64,000 nucleotides of DNA, from the NCBI GenBank assembly GCA_900771085.1, contig CAAGMR010000024.1, positions 45,299 through 109,298 on the forward strand, read 5' to 3'. The notes beneath the pieces are model-generated. The model did no database searches. It was not told the DNA's origin and saw nothing but the letters and a program-made list of their open reading frames with translations. A program made the translations under genes and the position numbers. The stretch is from Clostridia bacterium. Lineage in GTDB: Bacteria; Bacillota; Clostridia; Oscillospirales; Acutalibacteraceae. This document shows, piece by piece, positions 1 through 8,461 of this stretch; position 1 is the first letter of the stretch; every line of letters begins with the position of its first letter.

Positions 1-1056
1 TTCACCTGGCATTTCTTCAAGACGACCAGACATTTCACGAAGAGCTTCTGCCCAACGAGATGTTGAGTCAGCCATGAGAGCTACAGAGTAACCCATGTCA
101 CGGAAGTACTCAGCGATTGTGATACCTGTGTATACAGATGCTTCACGAGCAGCAACAGGCATGTCTGATGTGTTAGCAATAAGAACTGTTCTTTCCATGA
201 GTGACTTGCCGGTATGTGGGTCAACAAGTTCTGGGAACTCATTAAGAACGTCGGTCATTTCGTTACCACGCTCGCCGCAACCGATGTAAACAACGATTTC
301 AGCTTCAGCCCATTTAGCAAGCTGGTGCTGTGTAACAGTCTTACCTGAACCGAAAGGACCAGGAATAGCAGCTACACCACCCTTAGCAATTGGGAAGAGT
401 GCGTCAACAACACGCTGACCTGTGATAAGAGGCTTATCAGGGTTGATCTTGTTCTTGTAAGGACGACCTACACGAACAGGCCACTTCTGCATAAGACCTA
501 CATTTTCTTCTTTACCGTCATCTGTTGTGATAACAGCAACGTTTTCTTCTACAGTGTAGTCACCTTCGAAGATTGACTTGATTACGCCACCCTTAGATGT
601 TGGTGGAACCATAATCTTATGGAGAACAACGTCAGTTTCCTGAACAGTACCAACGATGTCACCAGCAACAACTTTATCACCTGCTTTAACAACAGGAGTA
701 AAGTGCCACTTCTTTTCTCTGTCAAGAGAAGGTACTTCTACACCTCTCTTGAGGTTGTTACCGATCTGTGCACGGATCTTTTCGAGAGGTCTCTGGATAC
801 CGTCATAGATAGTTGTAATAAGACCGGGACCGAGCTCAACGCTCAAAGGTGCACCGGTAGAAACGACTTCTGCGCCTGTGCCGATACCTGAAGTTTCTTC
901 ATATACCTGAACAGATGCTCTGTCTTCGTGCATTTCAATAATTTCACCAATGAGGCCTTCTTCACCAACTCGGCAAACGTCGAACATGTTGGCATCGCGC
1001 ATGTTGTCAGCAACAACAAGCGGTCCGGCTACCTTGGTAATAATTCCTTTGGCCAT
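1..1056 (-). CDS. ntpA: V-type ATP synthase catalytic subunit A (partial, 3' end off window)
   Basis: This is the first 352 residues of the catalytic A subunit of a V/A-type rotary ATPase; the family is about 590 residues long, so the rest lies beyond the left edge. The protein begins MAKGIITKVAGPLVV. The P-loop GPFGSGKT is at residues 233-240, preceded by the bulge (non-homologous) region of about residues 110-190 that marks V-type A subunits. The subunit F gene lies directly upstream. Subunits B and D are expected next, off the window. It hydrolyses or makes ATP in the cytoplasmic V1 head, coupled to ion flow through the I/K membrane sector. Family assignment is firm. Confidence 0.97.
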   Translation of the reverse strand, partial: MAKGIITKVAGPLVVADNMRDANMFDVCRVGEEGLIGEIIEMHEDRASVQVYEETSGIGTGAEVVSTGAPLSVELGPGLITTIYDGIQRPLEKIRAQIGNNLKRGVEVPSLDREKKWHFTPVVKAGDKVVAGDIVGTVQETDVVLHKIMVPPTSKGGVIKSIFEGDYTVEENVAVITTDDGKEENVGLMQKWPVRVGRPYKNKINPDKPLITGQRVVDALFPIAKGGVAAIPGPFGSGKTVTQHQLAKWAEAEIVVYIGCGERGNEMTDVLNEFPELVDPHTGKSLMERTVLIANTSDMPVAAREASVYTGITIAEYFRDMGYSVALMADSTSRWAEALREMSGRLEEMPGE

Positions 1057-1102
1057 TTAATTAATCACTCGCCTTTCTTTACGGCTGTATATTGTAGTGC
1101 GC

Positions 1103-1420
1103 TTACGCGTCTGAAAGTATATCTGAGCCAACTGCCTGCTCAACAGACTTGGAAACATTCGCCATACCGAGTCCTGTGTTTCCGTTAACACCCGGAATGA
1201 GAATGATAGCCGGTGTTCTACGCTCACGATACAAGTCGATTTCTGCTTCGATTTCAGAAGCAAGTTTCTCTGTTACGAAGATAACTCCATAACCTTCATC
1301 TACCATGTCACGAAGCTTACGTGCTGCTGCAGTAGGCTCGTCACAAGGGATGATTTCAAGACCGATTGATGCAAAGCCATAAATACTGTCTTTGTCACCC
1401 ATAACTGCGACCTTATACAT
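1103..1420 (-). CDS. ntpG: V-type ATP synthase subunit F
   Basis: A protein of 105 residues, the usual size for the small central-stalk subunit F (NtpG in Enterococcus naming). It begins MYKVAVMGDKDSIYGFASIG, the typical CheY-like alpha/beta start of this family. It lies between subunits C and A, as in clostridial and Thermus V-ATPase operons, and its start codon overlaps the end of the subunit C gene by 8 bases, which suggests translational coupling. Subunit F sits on the rotor shaft with D and is thought to tune ATP hydrolysis. The assignment rests on the N-terminal sequence, size and gene order. Confidence 0.93.
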   Translation of the reverse strand: MYKVAVMGDKDSIYGFASIGLEIIPCDEPTAAARKLRDMVDEGYGVIFVTEKLASEIEAEIDLYRERRTPAIILIPGVNGNTGLGMANVSKSVEQAVGSDILSDA

Positions 1421-2399
1421 AAAGCGTTCTCACCCTCTCTCTGATAATGTCTGCTGGAATATTGTTTACTTTGGCTGAGAGAATGATACGAACAGTCTTA
1501 ACTTCAGCGTCTCTTGCAATGTAGTAAGCAATGATAGGTGCAATGCCGAATGCTTCGAACTTGGCACCGCTTACACATTCCATAAGAAGGTCATCGCACC
1601 ATTTTTCAAATGCTGATGTGCTCTTCTTGAATTCTTCAACGCAAGGAACATAAACTGTCTTATCAACATAAGCGAGAACTTCGTCTACTGAGCCTGAAGC
1701 TGCAGCAGCAACGAGAGCCTGCTTATCAAGAGTTTCACATTCTGCAATAGAACGGCTGATGAAATCAGCTGATTTCTTTGTGCTGGCGCAACGAAGTGCT
1801 GTCTTGATGTTAGCTGTTGCAACCATACGCTCAGCGATTTTCATAAGCATATCTACTTTTGTCTCTTTTGCCATTACGAGGATATGTTCAAGTGTTGCCT
1901 TGTCGATTACTGCGTCAGCAAGCTGACCGTTACCTGTTGTTGTGAGGATCTCATAAGCTTCAATAGCAGGATCCTGCATGAACTCAGGAAGGTTGCGGAA
2001 CTCACGTTCCTCAACTGCAGCAAGAATATCCTTTGTATCGTAAACTGTAGACTTAGCATATAAGTCTGAAGCGGCATGTTCAGAAATGATGCCCTTAAGT
2101 GCTGCCTTGAGGTTCTGCATATCATTTTTGATAAGAAGAAGGTCAAGGTCTTTGATGTCCTCTTTAAGGATTTCAACGAGAAGATCCCAGTGCTTCTTGA
2201 AGTAATTCTCAATGTACTCTGCGTACTTTGTTTCAGTTACTCCTTCAATGTCGCCCCAGCCTGCATCAGCAAGCTTACGCATAGCTGACTTGTAGCTGTC
2301 GGCATTGATAAGCTGATCGAGGTCCATCTGACTTAAAAGTGTCACCTCATTTGCCCTTACACGCGTTACTGCATAAGCGTAATCAATATCTCTTTTCAT
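1413..2399 (-). CDS. ntpC: V-type ATP synthase subunit C
   Basis: A protein of 328 residues matching the length of V/A-ATPase subunit C (bacterial homologue of eukaryotic subunit d), the funnel-shaped adaptor that sits on the K ring and holds the central stalk. It is almost entirely helical and starts MKRDIDYAYAVTRVRANEVTLL, with the family pattern of an early Y-A-x-x-R-V-R-A segment. The start has a GGAGG ribosome binding site 7 bases upstream. It is the fifth gene of the operon, 30 bases after subunit E, and overlaps subunit F. No anomalies seen. Confidence 0.94.
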   Translation of the reverse strand: MKRDIDYAYAVTRVRANEVTLLSQMDLDQLINADSYKSAMRKLADAGWGDIEGVTETKYAEYIENYFKKHWDLLVEILKEDIKDLDLLLIKNDMQNLKAALKGIISEHAASDLYAKSTVYDTKDILAAVEEREFRNLPEFMQDPAIEAYEILTTTGNGQLADAVIDKATLEHILVMAKETKVDMLMKIAERMVATANIKTALRCASTKKSADFISRSIAECETLDKQALVAAAASGSVDEVLAYVDKTVYVPCVEEFKKSTSAFEKWCDDLLMECVSGAKFEAFGIAPIIAYYIARDAEVKTVRIILSAKVNNIPADIIRERVRTLYV

Positions 2400-2429
2400 T
2401 AGTACGCCTCCTTCTGCATTACGTATGTT

Positions 2430-3020
2430 TTAGGCAAAAATAATTTTATAAAGTTCATCTTTAATATCGTCACGAGCATCTTCAATAAGCGCATTAAATG
2501 TGCAATTGATCTCGATACCGCCGTAAACGAGAATAAAGCCCTGAAGGATGTCAGCTGCCTTGTCGCTAACCTTGATGGAAGCGCCTGCAGGAAGTCCTTC
2601 ATTGATTTTCTGTGCGAAGTCACCCGGTAAACGACCGAGATCTTTCTGAGAAAGAAGCATTTCGCCTTCTGTGCCACGAGCATACTTCTTTACGAGAGCA
2701 TAGATAGCCTCGAAGTACTCGTTCTCAGGCATGTCTGCCAATTTCTTAGCAGCAGCGTCGATTGTTTCATTGATGATCTCAACCTGAGCCTTAAGAATTT
2801 CTTTCTTACCCTCAAGTTCAGAACCTGACTCAGCTGTGTCAAGAATAACCTTGCAATCTTTTGAGGTCTTCTCGATTACAGCAGCCATGTTGTCATTAAC
2901 AGTCTTTTCAGCTGCTTCTTTGATTGTAGCAGCCTCTTTCTGAGCCTGTGCGATGATTTCGTCACAGTTAGCAGCAGAATCTTTTGCGATTCTTTCTACG
3001 ATTTTATCTAACCCTGTCAT
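2430..3020 (-). CDS. ntpE: V-type ATP synthase subunit E
   Basis: Peripheral-stalk subunit E, 196 residues from the ATG at 3020. That start was chosen over a TTG two codons earlier because AAGGAG sits 8 bases upstream of the ATG. The N-terminal 100 residues are a long alanine/lysine/glutamate-rich coiled coil that would pair with the subunit H/G helix. The C-terminal domain is the globular part that binds the V1 head. It lies between the proteolipid and subunit C genes, the normal place. Assignment is by architecture and gene order. Confidence 0.92.
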   Translation of the reverse strand: MTGLDKIVERIAKDSAANCDEIIAQAQKEAATIKEAAEKTVNDNMAAVIEKTSKDCKVILDTAESGSELEGKKEILKAQVEIINETIDAAAKKLADMPENEYFEAIYALVKKYARGTEGEMLLSQKDLGRLPGDFAQKINEGLPAGASIKVSDKAADILQGFILVYGGIEINCTFNALIEDARDDIKDELYKIIFA

Positions 3021-3079
3021 CGACAACTCTCCTTAATAAGATTCTTAATAAATAGTATAGATAAACTAGTTACTAATTA

Positions 3080-3532
3080 TTACTGAACCTGACCGATAAG
3101 AAGGATTGTGATAAGAAGAGCAAGTACGGCATATGTTTCTACCATTGCTGAGAGAATGATTGCCTTACCGTTCTGATCAGGCTTCTTAAGAACTACGCTT
3201 ACACCTGAAGCAGCAACGCGTGCCTGCCAGTTAGCTGAGAAGTAACCAACGATAGCGATTGGAAGTGCTGCCATGAAGAGGCCAAGACCCTGCTCTGTTG
3301 TCATGCCAGCTGAAATGTTGTTCATGATAAGGAAAGCAGCAAGGAAGCCGTAAAGACCCTGTGTACCTGGAAGGATTTCAAGAATAAGAACCTTACCGAA
3401 GAGGCCTGGATCTTCTGTGATTGCGCCAGCAGCTGCGCTACCAACGATACCTACACCCTTAGCTGAACCTACGCCTGAAAGGCTTGCTGCGATAGCAGCA
3501 CCGAGAATTGCAAATACTATACCTAAAGTCAT
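3080..3532 (-). CDS. ntpK: V-type ATP synthase subunit K (proteolipid ring, Na+-type)
   Basis: A 150-residue proteolipid with four membrane helices, made of two repeated hairpins. The Na+ ligands described for Enterococcus hirae NtpK (Leu61, Thr64, Gln65, Tyr68, Gln110, Glu139) are all present here with a constant offset of seven: L54, T57, Q58, Y61, Q103 and E132. As in V-type rings, only the second hairpin carries the essential glutamate. The start codon overlaps the stop of subunit I (ATGA). The ligand set predicts a Na+-translocating enzyme; this is inference from conserved residues, not a measured specificity. Confidence 0.96.
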   Translation of the reverse strand: MTLGIVFAILGAAIAASLSGVGSAKGVGIVGSAAAGAITEDPGLFGKVLILEILPGTQGLYGFLAAFLIMNNISAGMTTEQGLGLFMAALPIAIVGYFSANWQARVAASGVSVVLKKPDQNGKAIILSAMVETYAVLALLITILLIGQVQ

Positions 3533-5586
3533 GATTGAGTCTCCTCCTTAAATTTGAATGATTTAGACTTTACATTAAGAGGCTGGAAGATTGTTCCGCC
3601 ACCCTCATAGAACTTACCAAAGAATTCAACATACTGAAGTCTGTTGGTGTGTACATAAGTACCAATTAAGTTAATACCAAAGTTAATAGTATGACCGATA
3701 AGTCCAATCAGAATGAATGCGATTGGATTGCCAATCATTGCTGCAAGCTGGTTAATAACAGAAGCGATAACGCCTGTGCAAAGACCAAGAGCAAGAAGAC
3801 GAGCATAAGAAAGAACGTCTCCGAGGTAACCTGAAGCGGTGTTGTAAAGACCATAGAGGCCGCCGCCGAGGGAACCGAGAATCTTGCTTGCAGGTCTCTT
3901 GTTTGCAATAGCAATGATAGCCGGGCCGATTACTACTAAAATTGCACCAGCTGCAAGACAGCCATAAAGAACCGGAGACAGAGTGGTAAGTAAATTATCA
4001 ATCCATCTGGTTGGAAGGTTGTCATAAAGAGCTGTGCCACCAAGCTGAGAATTGATCAGCGGAAGAACACCAACAAGGATAAGAATGAGAGGTACGTTTT
4101 CAACGATACCTGCAAGTACATTGTGCTGCTTAACATTCTTGTAGATATTCAGGATGAGACCGAAGCTCAGGTGAAGAATACCAATGAAGTATGCAAGAAG
4201 CAGGAATCTTGTTGTATGTTCAAGTGGCTGGAACCAATACAGGTGGTGTGCTGTGATGAAGTCTACCTTGTCGCCTGCCTTCAAACCATTTGCAATGTAA
4301 GTAGGAAGGTCGCCAAACCAACCATTGAGGAGGATACCCCATACAGTTGTACCAATACCACAGAACAAACCGTAGTTTACTGTTTTAGCCTTCTGTGGTT
4401 CAAGCTTGTACTTGAACTTAACGAAAAGGCATGCAATTACCATGAGTAAGCCGTATCCTGCGTCACCAAGCATAAGACCGAAGAGCAAGAAGTAGAAAAC
4501 TGTCATTGCTGTGTTAGGGTCAAGGTCACGCTGTGTTGGAGTAGCGTACATGGTTGTTACAGCTTCCATTGTGGAGCCGAGTGTACCGTTTTCGATAAGA
4601 ACTGGAACATCCTCGTCCTCATCCGGTTCGGTTACCGATATGGCAACGTCAAACTTGTTTTCAAGCTGACTAACGAGAGAATCAACTTTCTCTTCAGGAA
4701 TATAACCTGAAAGAACAAAAACGTTGTCACTCATGGAAATTTTGTCGAGTGCCTCATACTTATCTGTTCTAAGTGTAAGATAGTCGAGAAGGAATTCGAT
4801 GTCGTCGTAAGAATCGGCATAAGCCTTAATCTTTTCTTCGTCATCAGCCATTCTCTTATTGCACTCCTCAATCTCTGCTTCAAGCTTAGCGATCTGAGCT
4901 GAAGGCTCGATCTTAGCTGTGTCGGAGTTGGTAGCAAAGCCTATTGAGGCAAGAGCCTTTTCAACTACGTCAGCAGATTCTTTAAGACAAAGAGCTACAA
5001 GACAGGTCTGGTTATTATCGGATGATACTACTTCTACTTCAACTTCTGCTTCCGGAGCTACTTCAGCAAGTCTTGTAAGAATTGCTTCTCTGTCAACAGG
5101 TTCAGCGATAGTACCGATAAACGCCTTTGTGAGAGATGTACCCTTTGTTGCAAAAGGTATATCAAGGTTCTCCCAAGGTCTGGTCTGATCGATTACTGTC
5201 TGTGCACGAACAATTTCAACCTTAGCGTCCTGTATATCTTTGGAAAGCGCATTAATGCTATAGCATTTTTCAAGAATATCATCAGTCTCATCTGACTTTG
5301 CTACGAAGTCTGACACTGTCATGTCAGGTCTTGGAGCGAAAGATGCGAGGAAACCGCCCTTCTTCTCAACGTAGCCCTTAAGGGTTTCGAGAGCCTGAGT
5401 TGCTACTCCTGTGAACTTCTCAAACTGTGAAACAGTTGAAGATGTTGAAAGCTTAAAGAGGCCTTCTGTATCTTCGGTAACGTCACGAATTTCAACACAT
5501 TCATTCTGCTGAATGAGGTCGATAACCGCTTTGCTCTCACTGAGCATACCGAGAACTTCGATGCGCTTCATTTTCAAAATCGCCAT
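3529..5586 (-). CDS. ntpI: V-type ATP synthase subunit I
   Basis: The 685-residue membrane stator subunit (subunit a/I), normal length. Residues 1 to about 330 form the soluble coiled-coil arm. The C-terminal half holds about eight membrane helices, including the family segment beginning near FYFLLFGLMLGDAGYG and the later helix LGDVLSYARLLALGLCTGVIA, which contains the arginine that faces the K ring glutamate. It has a strong GGAGGTG site 7 bases before the ATG. It forms the ion half-channels and anchors the peripheral stalk. It lies 41 bases after subunit H. Confidence 0.97.
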   Translation of the reverse strand: MAILKMKRIEVLGMLSESKAVIDLIQQNECVEIRDVTEDTEGLFKLSTSSTVSQFEKFTGVATQALETLKGYVEKKGGFLASFAPRPDMTVSDFVAKSDETDDILEKCYSINALSKDIQDAKVEIVRAQTVIDQTRPWENLDIPFATKGTSLTKAFIGTIAEPVDREAILTRLAEVAPEAEVEVEVVSSDNNQTCLVALCLKESADVVEKALASIGFATNSDTAKIEPSAQIAKLEAEIEECNKRMADDEEKIKAYADSYDDIEFLLDYLTLRTDKYEALDKISMSDNVFVLSGYIPEEKVDSLVSQLENKFDVAISVTEPDEDEDVPVLIENGTLGSTMEAVTTMYATPTQRDLDPNTAMTVFYFLLFGLMLGDAGYGLLMVIACLFVKFKYKLEPQKAKTVNYGLFCGIGTTVWGILLNGWFGDLPTYIANGLKAGDKVDFITAHHLYWFQPLEHTTRFLLLAYFIGILHLSFGLILNIYKNVKQHNVLAGIVENVPLILILVGVLPLINSQLGGTALYDNLPTRWIDNLLTTLSPVLYGCLAAGAILVVIGPAIIAIANKRPASKILGSLGGGLYGLYNTASGYLGDVLSYARLLALGLCTGVIASVINQLAAMIGNPIAFILIGLIGHTINFGINLIGTYVHTNRLQYVEFFGKFYEGGGTIFQPLNVKSKSFKFKEETQS

Positions 5587-5627
5587 GAAAAAACACCTCC
5601 TTATTAAATTTTCCCCATAATTTGTGA

Positions 5628-5939
5628 TTATGGAATGATGTGCTTAATTACCGCTGCGACAGACTCACTCTGCTTTGCTTTACTGTTAGCTATGAGTTCA
5701 TCTTTCTTTGTTGCAGCCTGAGCTCTAGCGTCGGCATAAATCTGATCTGCAGCATTCTGAGCTTTAGCAAGTAACTGTTCTCTTTCATTTGCAGCAGCTA
5801 CCTTACCAGCATCAACGGTTGCTTTTGCCTCCGCCTCAGCTGCCTTGACGATTTCAGCAGCTTTCGCTCTTGCAGCTGTCTCTCGTTCAGCAGCAGTTTT
5901 CTCTGCGCCAAGGACCTGATTGATCATTTCTGAGGCCAT
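5628..5939 (-). CDS. V-type ATP synthase subunit H (G-type stalk helix)
   Basis: First gene of the V-ATPase operon. The reading frame is open to 5978, but I place the start at the ATG at 5939 (103 residues, MASEMINQVLGAEKTA), since AAGGGA lies about 11 bases upstream of it and the codons before it read as leader. The protein is one continuous alanine/lysine/glutamate-rich helix, as expected for subunit H/G of the peripheral stalk, which coils with subunit E. The low-complexity helix means identity rests mainly on its place in front of subunit I. Confidence 0.83.
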   Translation of the reverse strand: MASEMINQVLGAEKTAAERETAARAKAAEIVKAAEAEAKATVDAGKVAAANEREQLLAKAQNAADQIYADARAQAATKKDELIANSKAKQSESVAAVIKHIIP

Positions 5940-6044
5940 TCTTTTCACCATCCCTTTCTTCGCAAATTTTAATTTCAAATTTCACCCTATCGAGTAAATC
6001 GCTTCTCGGATGTATCCTATCCGGGGACACAATTTGACCTTTAC

Positions 6045-6073
6045 ATTTTATCAGAGACAAACAGCAAATTCAA
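6045..6073 (-). promoter_or_regulatory. Promoter of the V-ATPase operon
   Basis: On the minus strand there is a -35 TTGAAT (6073-6068), a 17-base spacer and a -10 TAAAAT (6050-6045). This gives a leader of about 100 bases before subunit H. The leader holds a small CGGAT/ATCCG hairpin near 6005-6025 of unknown role. The stretch 5940-6254 otherwise contains only the two divergent promoters and an 8-bp inverted repeat (6124-6131 and 6144-6151, TTTAAGCA/TGCTTAAA). Confidence 0.6.
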
Positions 6074-6164
6074 TAAAATAAGGCAATCATATTTGTTATT
6101 TTTGTGTTATATTTTTAACACGTTTTAAGCATCAGGTTTTTTCTGCTTAAACTCGTAAATTCTG

Positions 6165-6193
6165 TTGTTATTTGAGACGGTCTATGATAAAAT
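6165..6193 (+). promoter_or_regulatory. Promoter of the PRPP synthetase gene
   Basis: A -35 TTGTTA (6165-6170), a 17-base spacer and a -10 TAAAAT (6188-6193) are seen, about 60 bases before the chosen start codon at 6255. The -35 matches the consensus at four of six positions, so this is a reasonable but unproven assignment. Confidence 0.5.
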
Positions 6194-6254
6194 TTGACCG
6201 CATTTAAGAAATGCATTCAAATTGCATATAAATAGATATGGGGGATTTTTCAAA

Positions 6255-7466
6255 ATGACAGCTAACATTCCTGAGAATTCCGAGTTTACCAATATTCCAT
6301 ACGGTAAACTTGGTATTATCGCAATGAAGGGCACAGAAGAAATCGCAGCCAAAATTGACAAGTACATAGTACAGTGGAGAAAAGAGAACGTTCATCAGGT
6401 AGACCTTGCAGGCTATGTTAAGGATTCTTATCTCATCGAGTATTCAGCACCTCGTTTCTCATCAGGTGAAGCAAAGGCTGTTCTCAACCAGACAGTTCGC
6501 GGCTACGACATCTTCATCATCGTTGATGTTTTCAACTATTCCGTTAAGTACAAGATGTACGGCATGCAGGTTCCAATGAGCCCGGATGATCACTACAGTG
6601 ACATCAAGCGCATTATCTCCGCTATCGGTGGTAAGGCAGCAAGAGTTACAGTAGTAATGCCTATGCTTTATGAAGGCAGACAGCACAGAAAGACAGCAAG
6701 AGAATCTCTTGACTGTGCAATGGCTATTCAGGAACTCATCGGACTCGGTGTAGACAGCATCCTTACAGTTGATGCTCACGACCCACGTGTTTGCAACGCA
6801 ATTCCATTCAACGGTTTTGAAAACCTTTCCCCTATTTACCAGAATATCAAGGCTCTCATCAAGTCAAACCCTGATATCAGACTCGACAAGGACAGCATCA
6901 TGGTCGTATCACCTGACGAAGGCGGTATGAACAGAGCAATGCGTTATGCAACAGCTCTCGGTGTTGATCTCGGTATGTTCTACAAGCGTCGTGACTATAC
7001 TCGCATCGTTGACGGACGTAACCCTATCATCGCTCATGAATTCCTTGGTTCAAACATTGAAGGCAAAGACGTTATCGTTGTTGACGATATGATTTCATCA
7101 GGTGAATCAATGCTTGACGTTGGTAAGAAGCTTAAGGCTCTCGGCGCTAAAAACATTTATGTTTTCGCTTCCTTCGGTCTCTTCACAAACGGACTTGAAA
7201 TCTTCGATGAAGCTTACAAGCTTGGAAACATCAAGCAGATTGTCTGCACAAACCTCATCTACAGAACACCTGATCTCCTTTCCCGTGAGTGGTATGTAGA
7301 CGTTGATATGTCAAAGTTCCTTGCATTCGTAATCGACGCAATCAACCATGACGTATCCATCGGACCTCTCCTTGATTCAACAACCAAGATCAATGCAATC
7401 CTTGCTAAACACGACAAGGATCTCGCTGAAAACGGAGAAACTCAGCTTAGCATGGAAAATATGTAA
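6255..7466 (+). CDS. prs: Ribose-phosphate pyrophosphokinase (PRPP synthetase, long clostridial form)
   Basis: Makes PRPP from ribose 5-phosphate and ATP for purine, pyrimidine, histidine, tryptophan and NAD synthesis. The start at 6255 (403 residues, MTANIPENSEFTNIPYGK) is preferred over an upstream in-frame ATG at 6222 because GGGGGA lies 9 bases before it. The PRPP-binding loop VIVVDDMISSGES is near residue 275, and the flexible-loop and pyrophosphate segments (VDAHDPRVCNAIPF) are present. It is longer than the classical 315-residue enzymes, mainly by an extended N-terminus, a form that I recall from clostridial genomes. It is monocistronic and ends in a strong terminator. Confidence 0.93.
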   Translation: MTANIPENSEFTNIPYGKLGIIAMKGTEEIAAKIDKYIVQWRKENVHQVDLAGYVKDSYLIEYSAPRFSSGEAKAVLNQTVRGYDIFIIVDVFNYSVKYKMYGMQVPMSPDDHYSDIKRIISAIGGKAARVTVVMPMLYEGRQHRKTARESLDCAMAIQELIGLGVDSILTVDAHDPRVCNAIPFNGFENLSPIYQNIKALIKSNPDIRLDKDSIMVVSPDEGGMNRAMRYATALGVDLGMFYKRRDYTRIVDGRNPIIAHEFLGSNIEGKDVIVVDDMISSGESMLDVGKKLKALGAKNIYVFASFGLFTNGLEIFDEAYKLGNIKQIVCTNLIYRTPDLLSREWYVDVDMSKFLAFVIDAINHDVSIGPLLDSTTKINAILAKHDKDLAENGETQLSMENM

Positions 7467-7489
7467 TCAATCCCCTTGATTAATAGACA

Positions 7490-7522
7490 AAGGCACCGGA
7501 CAAAAGTCCGGTGCCTTTTTTG
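7490..7522 (+). terminator. Terminator of prs, shared with the convergent CBS-domain gene
   Basis: A 12-bp stem (AAGGCACCGGAC / GTCCGGTGCCTT) with an AAAA loop is followed by a T-run on the plus strand. It abuts the stop codon of the convergent gene at 7523 and can serve both strands. Confidence 0.92.
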
Positions 7523-8224
7523 TTATTCCCCTATAATCTCCCACGCGGTCAAAATACCGAGCAGTCTGGAATCTTTCTGTCCATTCTCGGTAACGAAAAC
7601 CATTCCTATGTGCTTTCCGTTATCGTTATAGCTGTCAAACATTTCAGACAGCTTGTAAACGCTGCATCTGCTGTTTACAAAAAGATATGTTTCGGTTTCA
7701 CTTGAACCAAAGCCTGTGTAATCTCTGATACCTGCAAATGTGAGTCCGTCTTCGATAACTGCTTTTTCAGAATTTGTAAGAATTCTGAGAAGTGCGTTCT
7801 CACTGAAGACACCAACTACCTTTCCATCTTCAATAACAGGGATATGGGTATAGTTGTTATTTGCCATTTCCTTCATCTTAACGAGAACATTGTCATCAGT
7901 AGATGCAACTAAAACCCGCTCGCGAGGAATGAAAACATCGCTCACCTTTTTCGGGTGCATAACCCGCTCCGAAACATCGTCGAGAAGCGTGAGCATGGCA
8001 TCGGTTACCTCAACCGAAAACTTATCGTCTATCTTTGGTCTGTGCGAAAGAAGATTGCGTACATCCCTGCAATAGTCCAGCTCTGTTCTTATTGACATAA
8101 ACTCCGGCTGATTTCTGAGGCAATTGATTGCCGAATCAGAAGCCTGGAGATTGTATTCCTGTCTTATATGCTCTTCGAGTTTTCTGAACTTATCAAGATA
8201 CTGTTCATTCTTTGATGCAGACAT
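7523..8224 (-). CDS. CBS-domain pair protein with HEPN-like N-terminal domain
   Basis: A 233-residue cytoplasmic protein. The C-terminal half, from about residue 95, is a tandem CBS pair (PRERVLVASTDDNVLVKMKEM and a second motif ending LGILTAWEIIG), a module that usually senses adenine nucleotides. The N-terminal 90 residues are helical and contain R56-x4-H61 in the context VRNLLSH, the pattern of HEPN ribonuclease domains. Whether it is catalytic is unknown. The start has AAGGAGG 6 bases upstream and lies 9 bases after the DUF1653 gene, so the two may be co-transcribed. The CBS call is firm; the HEPN call is inference from one motif and helical content. Confidence 0.8.
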   Translation of the reverse strand: MSASKNEQYLDKFRKLEEHIRQEYNLQASDSAINCLRNQPEFMSIRTELDYCRDVRNLLSHRPKIDDKFSVEVTDAMLTLLDDVSERVMHPKKVSDVFIPRERVLVASTDDNVLVKMKEMANNNYTHIPVIEDGKVVGVFSENALLRILTNSEKAVIEDGLTFAGIRDYTGFGSSETETYLFVNSRCSVYKLSEMFDSYNDNGKHIGMVFVTENGQKDSRLLGILTAWEIIGE

Positions 8225-8233
8225 AAATCCTCC

Positions 8234-8461
8234 TTAATCTTCCACTTTTGCAAAGCGAAGCATTTCCTGTCCATTTACCACGACAGTTTCGTTCCACATG
8301 TAAGCAGGTCTTACCCAGAGTCCTCCGTCTCCGTATAGTGCCTTGTAAACCACCATTGTTTCCTCTGTTTCAGAGTGACGCGCCAGACCTAAAACCTCAT
8401 AGAAGTTTCCTTTGTAATGACGGTATTTTCCCGGTCTGATGTCATATGTAATACTGTCCAT
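8234..8461 (-). CDS. DUF1653 domain protein
   Basis: A 75-residue protein with the compact DUF1653 fold pattern: RPGKYRHYKGNFYEVLGLARHSETEETMVVY as the conserved core (shown here in part), then LWVRP and a C-terminal RF. The function of the family is unknown. An in-frame ATG exists five codons upstream at 8476, but the start at 8461 has an AGGATGG-type site at good distance. Either choice overlaps the 3' end of the upstream gene by 20 or more bases, which suggests translational coupling. Confidence 0.8.
   Translation of the reverse strand: MDSITYDIRPGKYRHYKGNFYEVLGLARHSETEETMVVYKALYGDGGLWVRPAYMWNETVVVNGQEMLRFAKVED

Noticed and set aside
6124..6151. Inverted repeat TTTAAGCA/TGCTTAAA between the divergent V-ATPase and prs promoters
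   Set aside because: A/T-rich, only 8 bp arms and no matching copy elsewhere; too weak to call an operator.
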